In this document: positions 18,026 to 27,099 of the stretch, piece after piece
Numbering within the stretch: position 1 is the stretch's first letter
Layout of the letters: each line of letters begins with the position of its first letter
Assembly: GCF_014648875.1 (NCBI RefSeq)
Contig: NZ_BMRY01000002.1
Location: 124,001-188,000, forward strand
Origin: Streptomyces parvus
GTDB taxonomy: Bacteria > Actinomycetota > Actinomycetes > Streptomycetales > Streptomycetaceae
Direction: 5' to 3'
DNA length: 64,000 nucleotides
Program-made: the position numbers and the translations under genes
Notes under the pieces: generated by a model
What the model was told of the DNA's origin: nothing
Database searches by the model: none
Seen by the model: only the letters and a program-made list of their open reading frames with translations

Positions 18026-18352
18026 GTGAAGGAAGAATTCAAGGGTCTTGCCGGTTTCCTCGCTGCCGGTCTGGGTGCCTCGGCGGCGCTCCTCGCCTGG
18101 GCGCCGCTGGCGAGGGTCAACGTGGAGGGCGGGTTTGACGGGCGTCACCAGGACCTGAGCGTGCTCTACGTGGACCTGCCCCTCGTTGCTGCGGGGGGCG
18201 CCATGGTGGGGCTCGCCTTCTGGTCGCTCACCTTGCGCCGGTTCCATCGCCCGTGGCTCGCCGCCCTGGTCTCGGTCACCGCGATCGCCCTGGGGGTCTG
18301 GGGGCTGACGAGCTGGTGGGCTCCCTATCAGGCACCCGAGTTCGCCCACTGA
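18026..18352 (+). CDS. Small integral membrane protein
   Basis: This 108-residue protein starts with GTG (MKEEFKGLAGFLAAGLGA). It has three hydrophobic segments (about residues 8-28, 48-68 and 76-96) with a polar loop between the first two. GAGG lies ahead of the start. No family is recognised. It lies alone between the DUF397 terminator and the ASCH gene. Confidence 0.55.
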   Translation: MKEEFKGLAGFLAAGLGASAALLAWAPLARVNVEGGFDGRHQDLSVLYVDLPLVAAGGAMVGLAFWSLTLRRFHRPWLAALVSVTAIALGVWGLTSWWAPYQAPEFAH

Positions 18353-18553
18353 GGCCGTGCCCACACCGGGCGGTATGCGTGATGCGGGTGACAACAAGAT
18401 CAGTGAGGTGCGCCGCTGACGTGGGTTTTCCCTCTTCTCCGCACCATACTGAACTGGGCGGCGAACGACACGCGATCAGCGTCGCGCCCCTGAAGACTCG
18501 TCACCGACCCGGTGGTGGCGGGCAGACGAAGAAGATGTGGTGGGGTCCGGCTC

Positions 18554-18952
18554 ATGTGGCCACGTGTGGACGGTATGCGCGCTCTGGAGCTGGGCACGCG
18601 AGGAGAGCTGCGGGAGCGGCTGAACGCTCTCGTACTCGCCGGGGCGAAGACCGCGACGACGGGGTTGCTGGCGGAGTACCGGGAAGAGACGGAGGGCCTG
18701 GAGTACGTGGGCGAGCGTCTGGCCCTCCTCGCCAACGACGGGACCCGCCTCGCCACGATCGAGATCACCGCAGTGCAACTCGTCTCCTTCGCGGACGTGC
18801 CGTGGGAACACGCGGAAGCAGAGGGCGAGGGTGACAACTCCCTGGAGGAATGGAAGAGCGGACATTCCCGCTTCTGGAAGGCCATCGGCACTCCGGTGAC
18901 CCCGGAGACGATGCTGGCCTGCCTGCGCTTTCGTACGGTCGCCGATCACTGA
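18554..18952 (+). CDS. ASCH domain protein
   Basis: This 132-residue protein carries the ASCH signature: LVLAGAKTATTGLLAEY (the K-x-T/S RNA-binding segment), YVGERLALLANDGTRLATIEIT (beta strands), and EGEGDNSLEEWKSGHSRFW (the conserved E-G-D..W...H..FW block). ASCH proteins have a PUA-like fold and some hydrolyse N4-acylcytidine. ATG at 18554 begins a conserved-length protein; the frame opens at 18512. It is a single gene. Confidence 0.8.
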   Translation: MWPRVDGMRALELGTRGELRERLNALVLAGAKTATTGLLAEYREETEGLEYVGERLALLANDGTRLATIEITAVQLVSFADVPWEHAEAEGEGDNSLEEWKSGHSRFWKAIGTPVTPETMLACLRFRTVADH

Positions 18953-19118
18953 CCCCAGGCCCCGGAGGCGGCACCCGGAGCCGCAGGACGCAACGCGGGC
19001 CCTCCGACAGGGCCAGGCCCCTGTCGCTCTTCACGCCCACTACCTGTGACTGCTTTCCCCCCATCAACGTCAAGGTGGGGCGATCGAGACTCTGACGCGT
19101 CGGCTTCCGGACAGGGCC

Positions 19119-19439
19119 ATGCCTTCAGACGGACGTGTGCCGCCCCGCACCTGTACGACGGAGCTCCCGCCCCCAGCAGATTGGCTTGTCAAGCTGCGTA
19201 ACTACTGTTCAGCGTGGCTACGTGGTGGATGCAGCGCCGAGGACCTGGCATTCGGCGGCAGCAACCGGCTGATCGACGCGCTGTTCGTCTGGGGAAGCCC
19301 GGACGAGATCGCTGCCCGGCTCACCGAGCACCGCCAGGCCGGTGCCGACCATGTGGCAGTCCAGGTGGTCACTGATGCCCCGGGCACCTTCGCCCGCCAG
19401 GCGTGGCGCGCCCTCGCCCCCGAACCGGTCCCCGCATAG
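19119..19439 (+). pseudogene. C-terminal remnant of F420-dependent LLM oxidoreductase
   Basis: From about 19182 the translation (LRNYCSAWLRGGCSAEDL, SNRLIDALFVWGSPDEIAARL, HRQAGADHVAVQVV) matches the last 80 or so residues of luciferase-like F420-dependent oxidoreductases, which are normally about 280-300 residues. The first two-thirds, including the F420-binding barrel strands, is absent, and the sequence before 19182 shows no related coding. The stop and last helix are intact. It is most likely a deletion remnant. Confidence 0.65.
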
Positions 19440-19663
19440 GCGCACGCAGCCCCTCGTGCCCATGCCCTGCTGCCGGCGAGATGGCGCAGCCGGCAGGCGG
19501 TGCCATCGCACCGGCTCCTTGCGATGAAAGGCGGTCGGGCACGGATCACGGCTCCGAGGGCACGCGTGCTACCCGCGGCCTGCCCTCACGTCCCTTCCCC
19601 CGGACCGACGTTCCGCCGCACGCTGGGGTCCGAGGTGTAGTCCACGACCGGGGGTGAGCGCCC

Positions 19664-20641
19664 GTGCGCGCACACAGCAGCGAGAAGGAAGAGGCCGAGC
19701 AGCGGTCCCCGCAGGGGCGGGCGATGGGCCTCGCGGACACCGAGCCCTTTGCCGGACCGCACCACCACCTGCCACGGGCGGCGGGCAACGCGGCCGTCGC
19801 ACGCGCGATCGCCCGGGAGCGGCAGGAGGCGCATGGAGAGGCCGGGCATGCGGCCCCGCAGACCGCAGGGCCGGACCACGGATCCGGGGCCGCGCCCATC
19901 CAGCGGACCGCGGACGAGGAACTGCGTGAGGCGAAGACGCCCGAGCAGATCGTCGCCGCCCTCAAGGAGTCGGGGCACTCGGAGGACGACGCCTGGGAGC
20001 TCATGAAGTACATGACGTCCCAGCAGTTCCCGGCCGGCGAAGGCCAGGCGGATTTCGACATGCTCGGCAGCATCAAGAGCGCCTCCGAGCAACTGGAGAA
20101 GGTCAAGGCTGTCCGCCGGAGGATGGCGGCGCCGCTGATGGCCAAACGGTGGACGATCCGCCACTACACCGGCAGCGACCCGAACACCCCTCCGGGCTTC
20201 CAGGAGATCGCGTCGACCTACGACAACGCGGCCGCGGGCAGGGCGAGCGAACACACGAACGTCGCGGACTGGCGCTCTCTCGGCAACATCAAGTTCACTT
20301 TCTACCTGGTGGCTGTGGACGGTCAGGTTCCCCCGCGCAACTGGCTCAACAACACGCACTGGTACGCCGAATGGGACCTCGAACAGATTCCGGAGTGCTG
20401 GGTCTCTCCGGACCTGCTGGAGAGGATGAACAAGCCGATGGACGCGGACGGGGCGCGGGCGGCGATGCAGGGGACCATGGCGTTCCGCGGCACCGGGGCA
20501 CAGCTGAAGGAACTGCTGGCCATCAGTGCGTTCGGTGCCGGCAATGACCCGGCCGCCGCTCTGGACACCGCCATCGGCGGCGCGTTCGAGCTCAAGGTCC
20601 CCGACGGTCTGCCGGTCGCCGAGTGGCACAAGAAGAGGTAG
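19664..20641 (+). CDS. Probable eCIS-associated cargo protein with unknown C-terminal effector-like domain
   Basis: This 325-residue protein starts with GTG (MRAHSSEKEEAEQRSP). It carries LPRAAGNAAVARAIARER near residue 36, the motif that marks proteins associated with extracellular contractile injection systems in Streptomyces, usually followed by DUF4157 or a variable effector. A disordered linker reaches about residue 80. A helical part (about 82-150) follows, then a compact C-terminal domain from WTIRHYTG (about 160) with NIKFTFYLVAV, THWYAEWDLEQ and CWVSPDLLERM. The RHYTG strand recalls ADP-ribosyltransferase folds, but that is only a guess. There is no signal peptide and no immunity gene beside it. 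GGGGGTGAG precedes the start. Confidence 0.6.
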   Translation: MRAHSSEKEEAEQRSPQGRAMGLADTEPFAGPHHHLPRAAGNAAVARAIARERQEAHGEAGHAAPQTAGPDHGSGAAPIQRTADEELREAKTPEQIVAALKESGHSEDDAWELMKYMTSQQFPAGEGQADFDMLGSIKSASEQLEKVKAVRRRMAAPLMAKRWTIRHYTGSDPNTPPGFQEIASTYDNAAAGRASEHTNVADWRSLGNIKFTFYLVAVDGQVPPRNWLNNTHWYAEWDLEQIPECWVSPDLLERMNKPMDADGARAAMQGTMAFRGTGAQLKELLAISAFGAGNDPAAALDTAIGGAFELKVPDGLPVAEWHKKR

Positions 20642-20827
20642 GCCGCGCTCGTCGAGCCGGTCCTGGGCCTGCGCACGAGATCCCCACCCCACCCCTTTCC
20701 GTGACCGTCGTCGCTCTGCTCGCGGAGTGCCTGCCCGTCACGGAGTGATCCGATCGCCGCGGGCATCCGGGGCGGACCTTCCCAGCCCCTCCGAGCCTCG
20801 CCCCGCCCCGAAGGGCGATGGCGCCCG

Positions 20828-21745
20828 TCAGGGCGTATCGCGAGCGAAAGGCAGGGCCCCCGCCCCTGGAGGGGGCGGCGGCTGGGGGGCCTCGAACCGG
20901 TCGTCGGCTCGTACCGGCCGCAACGCGATACGGGTGATCCGGCCCCCCGACGTGCCGATCTCGATCAGGACGGAGGGGTGCCCGCCCGGGGCGATGACGT
21001 ACATCGGGCAGCCGTTCACGGTGAGCCGACAGGCCGCACGGATGCCCTCGCGGAACTGCCCGGTCTCGGCCGCGATGCGGGCGGCGCCGGTCACGGTGGT
21101 GCGACCGCCGTGCGGCAGGAGTGCCGCGTCGGCGTCACGGACGCTGTCCGGCGCGAGCAACTGAACCATTCTGCGTGTGTCCCCGGTCCGGGCCGCCGCC
21201 ATGAAGGCATCCACGAGCCGCTGATCGGCGCGGCCGGTGTGCTCCGCGTCCGGGCGGGCGCCGGCGGGGGCGAGGCGTCGGCGTGCCCGGCTGGCATGCT
21301 GCTTGGAACTGGGCACGGTCGTGCCCAGCACCTCCGCGATCCGGTCGAACGGCGTGGCGAACAGGTCGTGCAGGACGTAGGCGACCCGTTGTGGCGGGGT
21401 CAGCCGGTCCAGCAGCACCATCAGCGCCCGTGAGACATCCTCGGCGCGGAGGACCGCCTCGTCCGCGGCCAGGTCCTCCGCCGGGACGGCATCCGCGAGC
21501 AGCGGTGCCTCCTTGCGGCGGTGCCGGGCACGCAGTTCGTCCAGGCAGACCCGGGCCGTGACCGTGGTGAGCCAGGCTGTCGGGTTCTCGACCGGTGGTG
21601 CCGACCGGGCGGCGGCTGCTCGTACCCACGCGGTCTGGACGGCGTCCTGGGCATCCTGGGCCGAGCCGAGGATGCGGTGGGCGACGGACAGGAGACGCGG
21701 TCGGGCGGTCTCGAATTCTGCGGCCGTGATCGGCAAGGGTGTCAC
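20828..21745 (-). CDS. ECF sigma factor with SnoaL-like C-terminal domain (SigJ type)
   Basis: Region 2 (RPRLLSVAHRILGSAQDAQDAVQTAWVRA) and region 4 (LTPPQRVAYVLHDLFATPFDRIAEVLGTT) identify an extracytoplasmic-function sigma factor. The C-terminal 100 residues (ADQRLVDAFMAAARTGDTRRMVQLLAPDSV...) form a SnoaL-like domain that replaces an anti-sigma factor in SigJ/ECF41-like groups. GTG at 21745 is chosen at the start of the conserved part, without a clear ribosome-binding site; the frame is open to 21922. It is divergent from the DoxX-like gene, a plausible target. Confidence 0.83.
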   Translation of the reverse strand: MTPLPITAAEFETARPRLLSVAHRILGSAQDAQDAVQTAWVRAAAARSAPPVENPTAWLTTVTARVCLDELRARHRRKEAPLLADAVPAEDLAADEAVLRAEDVSRALMVLLDRLTPPQRVAYVLHDLFATPFDRIAEVLGTTVPSSKQHASRARRRLAPAGARPDAEHTGRADQRLVDAFMAAARTGDTRRMVQLLAPDSVRDADAALLPHGGRTTVTGAARIAAETGQFREGIRAACRLTVNGCPMYVIAPGGHPSVLIEIGTSGGRITRIALRPVRADDRFEAPQPPPPPGAGALPFARDTP

Positions 21746-21866
21746 CTTCGTGGGAGGGCGGACGTCAGGAGGGTCGGTTGAACCTTTCCTGTCCGCCTTC
21801 CTGCCGTGCTTCCCGGCACGGCTCCCGAGGAGATGAGAATGCCATGAACCGAGAGACGGTGAACAC

Positions 21867-22223
21867 ATGACCTCCGTACTGCTCATCGCCACCGTGACGA
21901 GTCTCGTCGCGAACGTGTCCATCGCTTTCGCGGACTACGCACGGGCACCCTTCGTGCTGGCCAACTCCGCCGAGGTACGCGTTCCGCCCGCGGCGTTGCC
22001 CTACCTGGCCGCCCTCAAACTCGCCGGCGCCGCAGGCCTTGCCATCGGTCTGTTCGGTGTCCACAGGCTTGGTCTGGCGGCCGCGGTCGGACTGACTCTG
22101 TTCTACGTCGGCGCGATCCTGGCCCATGCCCGTGCGCGCGTGTTCCACAACATCGCTTTCCCCGGTGTGTTTCTGCTGCTCGCTGTCGCCGGCATCGGCT
22201 TCTTCGCGGGCGGAGGACGGTGA
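21867..22223 (+). CDS. DoxX-like membrane protein
   Basis: This 118-residue protein has four hydrophobic helices. FADYARAPFVLANSAEVRVP and LPYLAALKLAGAAGLAIGLF resemble the DoxX_2/DoxX-like family. The ATG at 21867 is about 120 bp from the sigma factor start on the other strand. Divergent pairing with an ECF sigma gene suggests control by it. The role, perhaps in redox or membrane stress, is unproven. Confidence 0.75.
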   Translation: MTSVLLIATVTSLVANVSIAFADYARAPFVLANSAEVRVPPAALPYLAALKLAGAAGLAIGLFGVHRLGLAAAVGLTLFYVGAILAHARARVFHNIAFPGVFLLLAVAGIGFFAGGGR

Positions 22224-22281
22224 CCGTCGGTCGGTGGGGGCCTCGGCCTTCCCGGCCGACCGGCCGTCACCTCACCTCACC

Positions 22282-23046
22282 TCACTTCACCACGACATTG
22301 TCCCCGGACGACTTCGACGCCCCGGTGGTGGTGTTGCCGTAATACACCCAGCGCCACGTACCGGTTGTGGAAGCCTTCACGGTCGTCCTGAGGTTGCCCG
22401 AGCCGTCCGCGTAGATCTTCTTCACCGTGGAGTAGGAGGTGGAGCCGGAGGGCTTGAACTGCAGGCTGACATGGCGGCCGCCGTAGGAGGCGTACTTCCT
22501 GGTCTCCCAGTTGGCCCGGGTCACCTTGCCCGTCACGGTGATGGTCCTGCCCTTCGCCACCGGTTCGGGCGACGCGTTCACGGTCAGACGGGAGTTGCGC
22601 TGGACGTACACCGCCATGCCCTTGTCGTCGGTGTCACCCCCGCCGTCCTTGAAGCGCACCTCGGCCCCGACCCTCCAGGCCCCGGCCTCGCTGTTGCGCA
22701 TGTCCCACACGCTCGGGTCGAAGTACATCGTCTCGTCGATGTCGCAGACGCCGATCCGGTTGGGGCAGTCGTTCGTCTCGATCGAGTGCCACAGCTGCTC
22801 CTTCCCCTTGTCGCGGTGGAGGAACACCAACCCCGGCTGCTTCCACTGCTTCGTGGTCGTCATCCGGAAGGACGCGGGCACCGCGACCTCGTTCGTCGTC
22901 CCGATCACGATCGGCTTGCCGCCGTTCACCTGGATACGGCTGAACGAGGCCCCGCCCTCGGCCGCCCCGGCCGGCGCCGCGGCCACGGCCGTGAACACCG
23001 CGGCCGCGCCACCGGCCACGACGGCTCTCCAGACCTGCTTCCCCAC
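22282..23046 (-). CDS. Secreted hypothetical protein
   Basis: This 254-residue protein starts with GTG (MGKQVWRAVVAGGAAAVFTAVAAAPAGAAEGG), a clear Sec signal peptide with cleavage near AGA-AE. The mature part has a Ser/Thr-rich beta pattern. A domain around NASPEPVAKGRTITVTGKVTRANWETRKYASYGGRHVSLQF resembles bacterial Ig-like/DUF-type repeats that end ...TGTWRWVYYGNTTT. GGGGA lies 5 bases before the start. The function is unknown, probably at or beyond the cell surface. Confidence 0.65.
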   Translation of the reverse strand: MGKQVWRAVVAGGAAAVFTAVAAAPAGAAEGGASFSRIQVNGGKPIVIGTTNEVAVPASFRMTTTKQWKQPGLVFLHRDKGKEQLWHSIETNDCPNRIGVCDIDETMYFDPSVWDMRNSEAGAWRVGAEVRFKDGGGDTDDKGMAVYVQRNSRLTVNASPEPVAKGRTITVTGKVTRANWETRKYASYGGRHVSLQFKPSGSTSYSTVKKIYADGSGNLRTTVKASTTGTWRWVYYGNTTTGASKSSGDNVVVK

Positions 23047-23314
23047 CTGATCCCCGATCTCCGTACGGAAAGACGCCGGAGGTTCACCCCTCCGGCGATC
23101 TTCAGACGTCCGGCAGCCGCCCGGGGTTGTGCACCCGCGCATCACGATGGGGCATCGGCTCCGGCGGGCGTTCTCGTGAAGGGGATCGGTCCCGCGCCGC
23201 CCGCCCGGCCCGCCGCCCACGTGCGCCAGGAGCGCCCGCGTGGCGTCCGGGTCCAGCCCCGCTCGAAACGGGCGGCGGCGGACCCGGTCCAAGGGCTACT
23301 CTCTCGTCCCGAGC

Positions 23315-24145
23315 ATGGACATGGATCACGAGGCGGGGACGGGGCGGACGGTGCGGGCGACCACGGTGACGGCGGACGGTGACCTGATGCGCTGGGTGGA
23401 GCTGCCGGGGGAGGAGCCGGCCCGCGTATACGTACACGGTCTGGGGGCGACGTCGCCCGCCTACTTCACCGAGGTCGCGGTGCATCCGCTGCTGGCAGGG
23501 CGGCGTTCGCTGCTCATCGATCTGCTGGGGCACGGGCTGAGCGACCGGCCGACGGACTTCGACTACACCCTGGAATCGCACGCCGACGCCCTGGCGCGGG
23601 CCCTGGAGTCGGCGGGCGTCACCGGTGCCGAAGTGATCGCGCACAGCATGGGCGGCTCGGTGGCCGTCGTCCTCGCCGCCCGGCACCCCCGTCTGGTCTC
23701 CCGGCTGGTCCTGGTCGACGCCAACCTCGATCCGATCACGCCCGTGCCCGGGGCGGGCGGCAGCAGCGGCATCGCCGCGTACGGGGAGAAGGAGTTCCTG
23801 GCCGGCGGCTGGGAAGAGGTCCGGGACCGGGTGGGGCCCGGCTGGTGGTCCACCATGCGCCTCACCGGCCGCGAGGCCCTGCACCGTACGGCCACCCATC
23901 TCGTCCGGGGGACCGTTCCCACCATGCGGGAACTGCTGGTGGAGCTGGAGATTCCCCGTACCTACCTGCTGCCCGAGGCGGACGGGCCGCTCCCGGGCGC
24001 CGAGGCGCTCACCCGGGCCGGGGTGTCCGTCGTCCCCGTCCCGGACTGCGGCCACAACATCATGCTGGACAACCCGGAGGACTTCGTACGCGTCACGGCG
24101 GCGGCGCTCACGTCTCCTCGGGGGGCGAGGACGAGAACTGTCTGA
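23315..24145 (+). CDS. Alpha/beta hydrolase
   Basis: This 276-residue protein has the alpha/beta-hydrolase fold: YVHGLGATS (oxyanion region), LIDLLGHGLSDRP, nucleophile elbow AHSMGGS (Ser about 115) and the late catalytic His in CGHNIMLDNPE. The acid is probably in the LLPEADGP strand region. ATG at 23315 is used; TACTCT 18 bases before it could be a -10 element. The substrate is unknown. It lies next to the rifampin phosphotransferase but is separated by a gene-free spacer with its own promoter. Confidence 0.82.
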   Translation: MDMDHEAGTGRTVRATTVTADGDLMRWVELPGEEPARVYVHGLGATSPAYFTEVAVHPLLAGRRSLLIDLLGHGLSDRPTDFDYTLESHADALARALESAGVTGAEVIAHSMGGSVAVVLAARHPRLVSRLVLVDANLDPITPVPGAGGSSGIAAYGEKEFLAGGWEEVRDRVGPGWWSTMRLTGREALHRTATHLVRGTVPTMRELLVELEIPRTYLLPEADGPLPGAEALTRAGVSVVPVPDCGHNIMLDNPEDFVRVTAAALTSPRGARTRTV

Positions 24146-24242
24146 GCGGCGTACAGGTGGCGTACAGCCGGCGCCGGGGCCCGTACGCAGCACAAAGGCG
24201 AGGAGACACCTCTCCTCGCCACTCTCAACTTATAGCGCACAG

Positions 24243-24279
24243 GGGGTCTTGCCGCAAGGCCCCGGGTGGGGCTCAGAAT
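24243..24279 (+). promoter_or_regulatory. Rifamycin-associated element (RAE) and promoter of rph
   Basis: A 21-bp inverted repeat at 24243-24263 (GGGGTCTTG, three central bases, CAAGGCCCC; 8 of 9 pairs match) fits the rifamycin-associated element known ahead of rifamycin-inactivating genes. TTGCCG inside it (24250-24255) and CAGAAT (24274-24279) form a -35/-10 pair with an 18-bp spacer. The ATG at 24288 is 8 bases after the -10, suggesting a leaderless mRNA. Confidence 0.75.
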
Positions 24280-24287
24280 GTCCGCCT

Positions 24288-26999
24288 ATGCCACAGCCTG
24301 CGGAAGACACCTGGAATGACGACGTGCGCGACAAGAAGTTCGACGAGGGACGCGAAGGGGGCGGCGTGAGCGGGCCGTACGTGCTCGGTCTCGACGAGGT
24401 CGACGAGGATCAGGCCGGGCTCGTCGGAGGGAAGGCGGCCCATCTCGGTGCGCTCTCCCGGATCGACGGGGTCCGGGTGCCGGACGGTTTCTGCGTGACG
24501 ACGGACGCCTTCCGGCGGGTCGTGGCGCGGACTCCGACCGTCGACGCGCTGCTCGACCGGCTGGCGGGCGCCGACCCGGACGACCGGCAGGCGGTGCGGG
24601 AGCTCAGCGCGGAGGTCCGGCGGGCCGTCGAAGGGGCGGGGCTCCCGGACGACCTGGCGGCCGAGATCACCGGGGCGGTCGCCCGGTCCGGTGAGGGGGC
24701 CGCGTACGCCGTGCGGTCCAGCGCGACGGCGGAGGACCTGCCGACGGCCTCGTTCGCCGGGCAGCAGGACACGTACCTGAACGTCGTGGGGCCCGCGGCG
24801 GTCCTCCGGCACATCAGCCGGTGCTGGGCCTCGCTGTTCACCGAGCGCGCGGTGACCTACCGGCGGCGTAACGGGATCGACGACCGGACGGTCCGCATGG
24901 CCGTGGTCGTCCAGCGCATGGTCTTCCCGGACGCGTCCGGGGTCCTGTTCACCGCCGATCCCGTCACGGGCAACCGGCGGACCGCCACCGTGGACGCCGG
25001 GTTCGGGCTCGGCGAGGCGCTGGTCTCCGGGCTGGTGAACCCGGACGTCTTCGCCGTGCGGGACGGCGAGGTCGTCACCAGGACGATCGCCGTCAAGGAG
25101 CGCGCCGTTCGGGCTCTGCCGGGTGGCGGTACGCGGGAGGTGACGGTCGAACCGGAGCAGCGGGAGCGACCGGCGCTGACCGATGCGCAGGTGGTGGAGC
25201 TCGGGCGGCTCGGGCGGCGGATCGAGGCCCGCTTCGGGTGTCCGCAGGACATCGAGTGGTGCCTGGCCGACGACGGGTTCCGGATCGTGCAGAGCCGCCC
25301 GATCACGACGCTGTTCCCCGTCCCGGCCCCCGCGCCCCTTCCGGAGGCCGCGGAGGGCGGCCGGGCCCCGAGCGTCTACGTCTCCGTGGGCCATCAGCAG
25401 ATGATGACCGACGCCATGAAACCGCTGGGCTGGTCCATGTGGCAGCGCACCGCCATGGTGCCGATGCACGAGGCCGGCGGGCGGCTGTTCGTCGACGTCA
25501 CCCCGCGGCTGGCCTCGCCCGCGTCCCGCTCCGCTCTGCTGGACATCCTGGGGAAGGGCGACCCGCTGGTCAGGGATGCACTGGAAACGGTGCTGGAGCG
25601 GGACGGGTCCGCTCCGCCGGTTCCGGACGCGGACCCCGTCGGCCCTCCGGCGGGCGGCGCCCCCGAACCGTCGGTGACCGAGGCCGATCCCGCCATCGTG
25701 GCGGAGCTGGTCGAACGCAGCGAGACGTCCCTCGCGGCCCTGGAACGCGGCATCCGGACGAAGAGCGGCCCGGAGCTGTTCGACTTCCTGGCGGAGGCCT
25801 TCGAGGAGCACAAGCGCGTGCTCAGCGACCCGTTGAGCATGCGGGCGATCATGGCGGGGATGGAGGCCACTTGGTGGCTCAACGACAAGCTGGGGGAGTG
25901 GCTGGGCGAGAAGAACGCGGCTGACACGCTCACGCTCTCCGCCCCCGGCAACATCACGTCCGAGATGGGGCTCGACCTGCTCGACGTGGCCGACGCGATC
26001 CGCCCCCACCCCGAGGTGGTGGCCTTCCTGAACGGCGTGGACGTACACCACGACGACTTCCTGGACGAGCTCGTGAAACGGCCCGGCGGCTCCGGTGCGC
26101 GCGAAGCGATCGAGACGTACCTCGGCCGCTACGGCATGCGCTGCGTCGGCGAGATCGACATCACGCGGCCCCGGTGGAGCGAGCGCCCCGCCACACTGGT
26201 CCCGCCGATCCTCGACAACGTCCGGAACTTCGGGCCGGGCGCCGCCGAGCGCCGCTTCGAGCAGGGGCGGCAGAAGGCGCTCCGGGCCGAGCGGGACGTG
26301 CTGTCCCGGCTGCGGGCCCTGCCGGACGGGGAGCGGAAGGCCGACGAGGCGAAGCGGATGATCGACCAGGTGCGGGCGTTCGCCGGATACCGGGAGTACC
26401 CGAAGTACGGCATCGTCTGCCGCTACTTCCTCTACAAGCAGGCCCTGTTGGCAGAGGCCGGGCGGCTCGTGCGGGACGGTGTGCTCGCCGAGCGGGAGGA
26501 CGTCTACTACCTCACCTTCCAGGAGCTGGAAGACGTCGTCCGCTCCCGCCGGGCCGACGACCGGCTGATCGCACGGCGCAGGGAGGAGTTCCGGTCGTAC
26601 GAAACGCTCGCCCCGCCCCGGGTGCTGACCTCGGACGGCGATGCCGTCACCGGCTCCTACCGGCGTGACGACGTGCCGGCGGGCGCACTGGCCGGTCTCG
26701 CGGTCTCCACCGGGAGCGTCGAGGGACGGGCGCGCGTCATCCTCGACCTGGCCGACGCCGAGCTGGAGGAGGGCGACATCCTGGTCACACGGTTCACCGA
26801 CCCCAGCTGGTCCCCGCTGTTCCTCGGCGTCGCGGGACTGGTGACGGAGGTGGGCGGCCTGATGACCCACGGCGCGGTGATCGCCCGCGAGTACGGTCTG
26901 CCCGCCGTCGTGGGCGTGGACCGGGCCACCCGGCTGATCCGGGACGGACAGCGCATCCGCGTCCACGGGACGGACGGGTACGTCGAGATCCTGGACTGA
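24288..26999 (+). CDS. rph: Rifampin phosphotransferase
   Basis: This 903-residue enzyme has a PEP-synthase-like layout. The ATP-grasp domain is first (LVGGKAAHLGALSRI, YAVRSSATAEDLPTASFAGQQDTYLN, PQDIEWCLADDGFRIVQSRPIT). A rifampin-binding middle domain (about 380-780) and the swivelling His domain (VGGLMTHGAVIAREYGLPAVVGV, catalytic His in LMTHGA) follow. Such enzymes phosphorylate the ansa hydroxyl of rifamycins using ATP. The length and the RAE immediately upstream support Rph over a PEP synthase. The ATG at 24288 lies right after the promoter; a GTG at 24366 would also open the conserved part. Confidence 0.9.
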   Translation: MPQPAEDTWNDDVRDKKFDEGREGGGVSGPYVLGLDEVDEDQAGLVGGKAAHLGALSRIDGVRVPDGFCVTTDAFRRVVARTPTVDALLDRLAGADPDDRQAVRELSAEVRRAVEGAGLPDDLAAEITGAVARSGEGAAYAVRSSATAEDLPTASFAGQQDTYLNVVGPAAVLRHISRCWASLFTERAVTYRRRNGIDDRTVRMAVVVQRMVFPDASGVLFTADPVTGNRRTATVDAGFGLGEALVSGLVNPDVFAVRDGEVVTRTIAVKERAVRALPGGGTREVTVEPEQRERPALTDAQVVELGRLGRRIEARFGCPQDIEWCLADDGFRIVQSRPITTLFPVPAPAPLPEAAEGGRAPSVYVSVGHQQMMTDAMKPLGWSMWQRTAMVPMHEAGGRLFVDVTPRLASPASRSALLDILGKGDPLVRDALETVLERDGSAPPVPDADPVGPPAGGAPEPSVTEADPAIVAELVERSETSLAALERGIRTKSGPELFDFLAEAFEEHKRVLSDPLSMRAIMAGMEATWWLNDKLGEWLGEKNAADTLTLSAPGNITSEMGLDLLDVADAIRPHPEVVAFLNGVDVHHDDFLDELVKRPGGSGAREAIETYLGRYGMRCVGEIDITRPRWSERPATLVPPILDNVRNFGPGAAERRFEQGRQKALRAERDVLSRLRALPDGERKADEAKRMIDQVRAFAGYREYPKYGIVCRYFLYKQALLAEAGRLVRDGVLAEREDVYYLTFQELEDVVRSRRADDRLIARRREEFRSYETLAPPRVLTSDGDAVTGSYRRDDVPAGALAGLAVSTGSVEGRARVILDLADAELEEGDILVTRFTDPSWSPLFLGVAGLVTEVGGLMTHGAVIAREYGLPAVVGVDRATRLIRDGQRIRVHGTDGYVEILD

Positions 27000-27099
27000 C
27001 GGGGGGCGAGGGGGGCGGCCACGCACGGCGGGTTCGTCGTGCCGGGGCATTCCGGGCATCCTTGTCCCGGTCCCGCTCCTCTCCCCGTCAGGAATCGCC

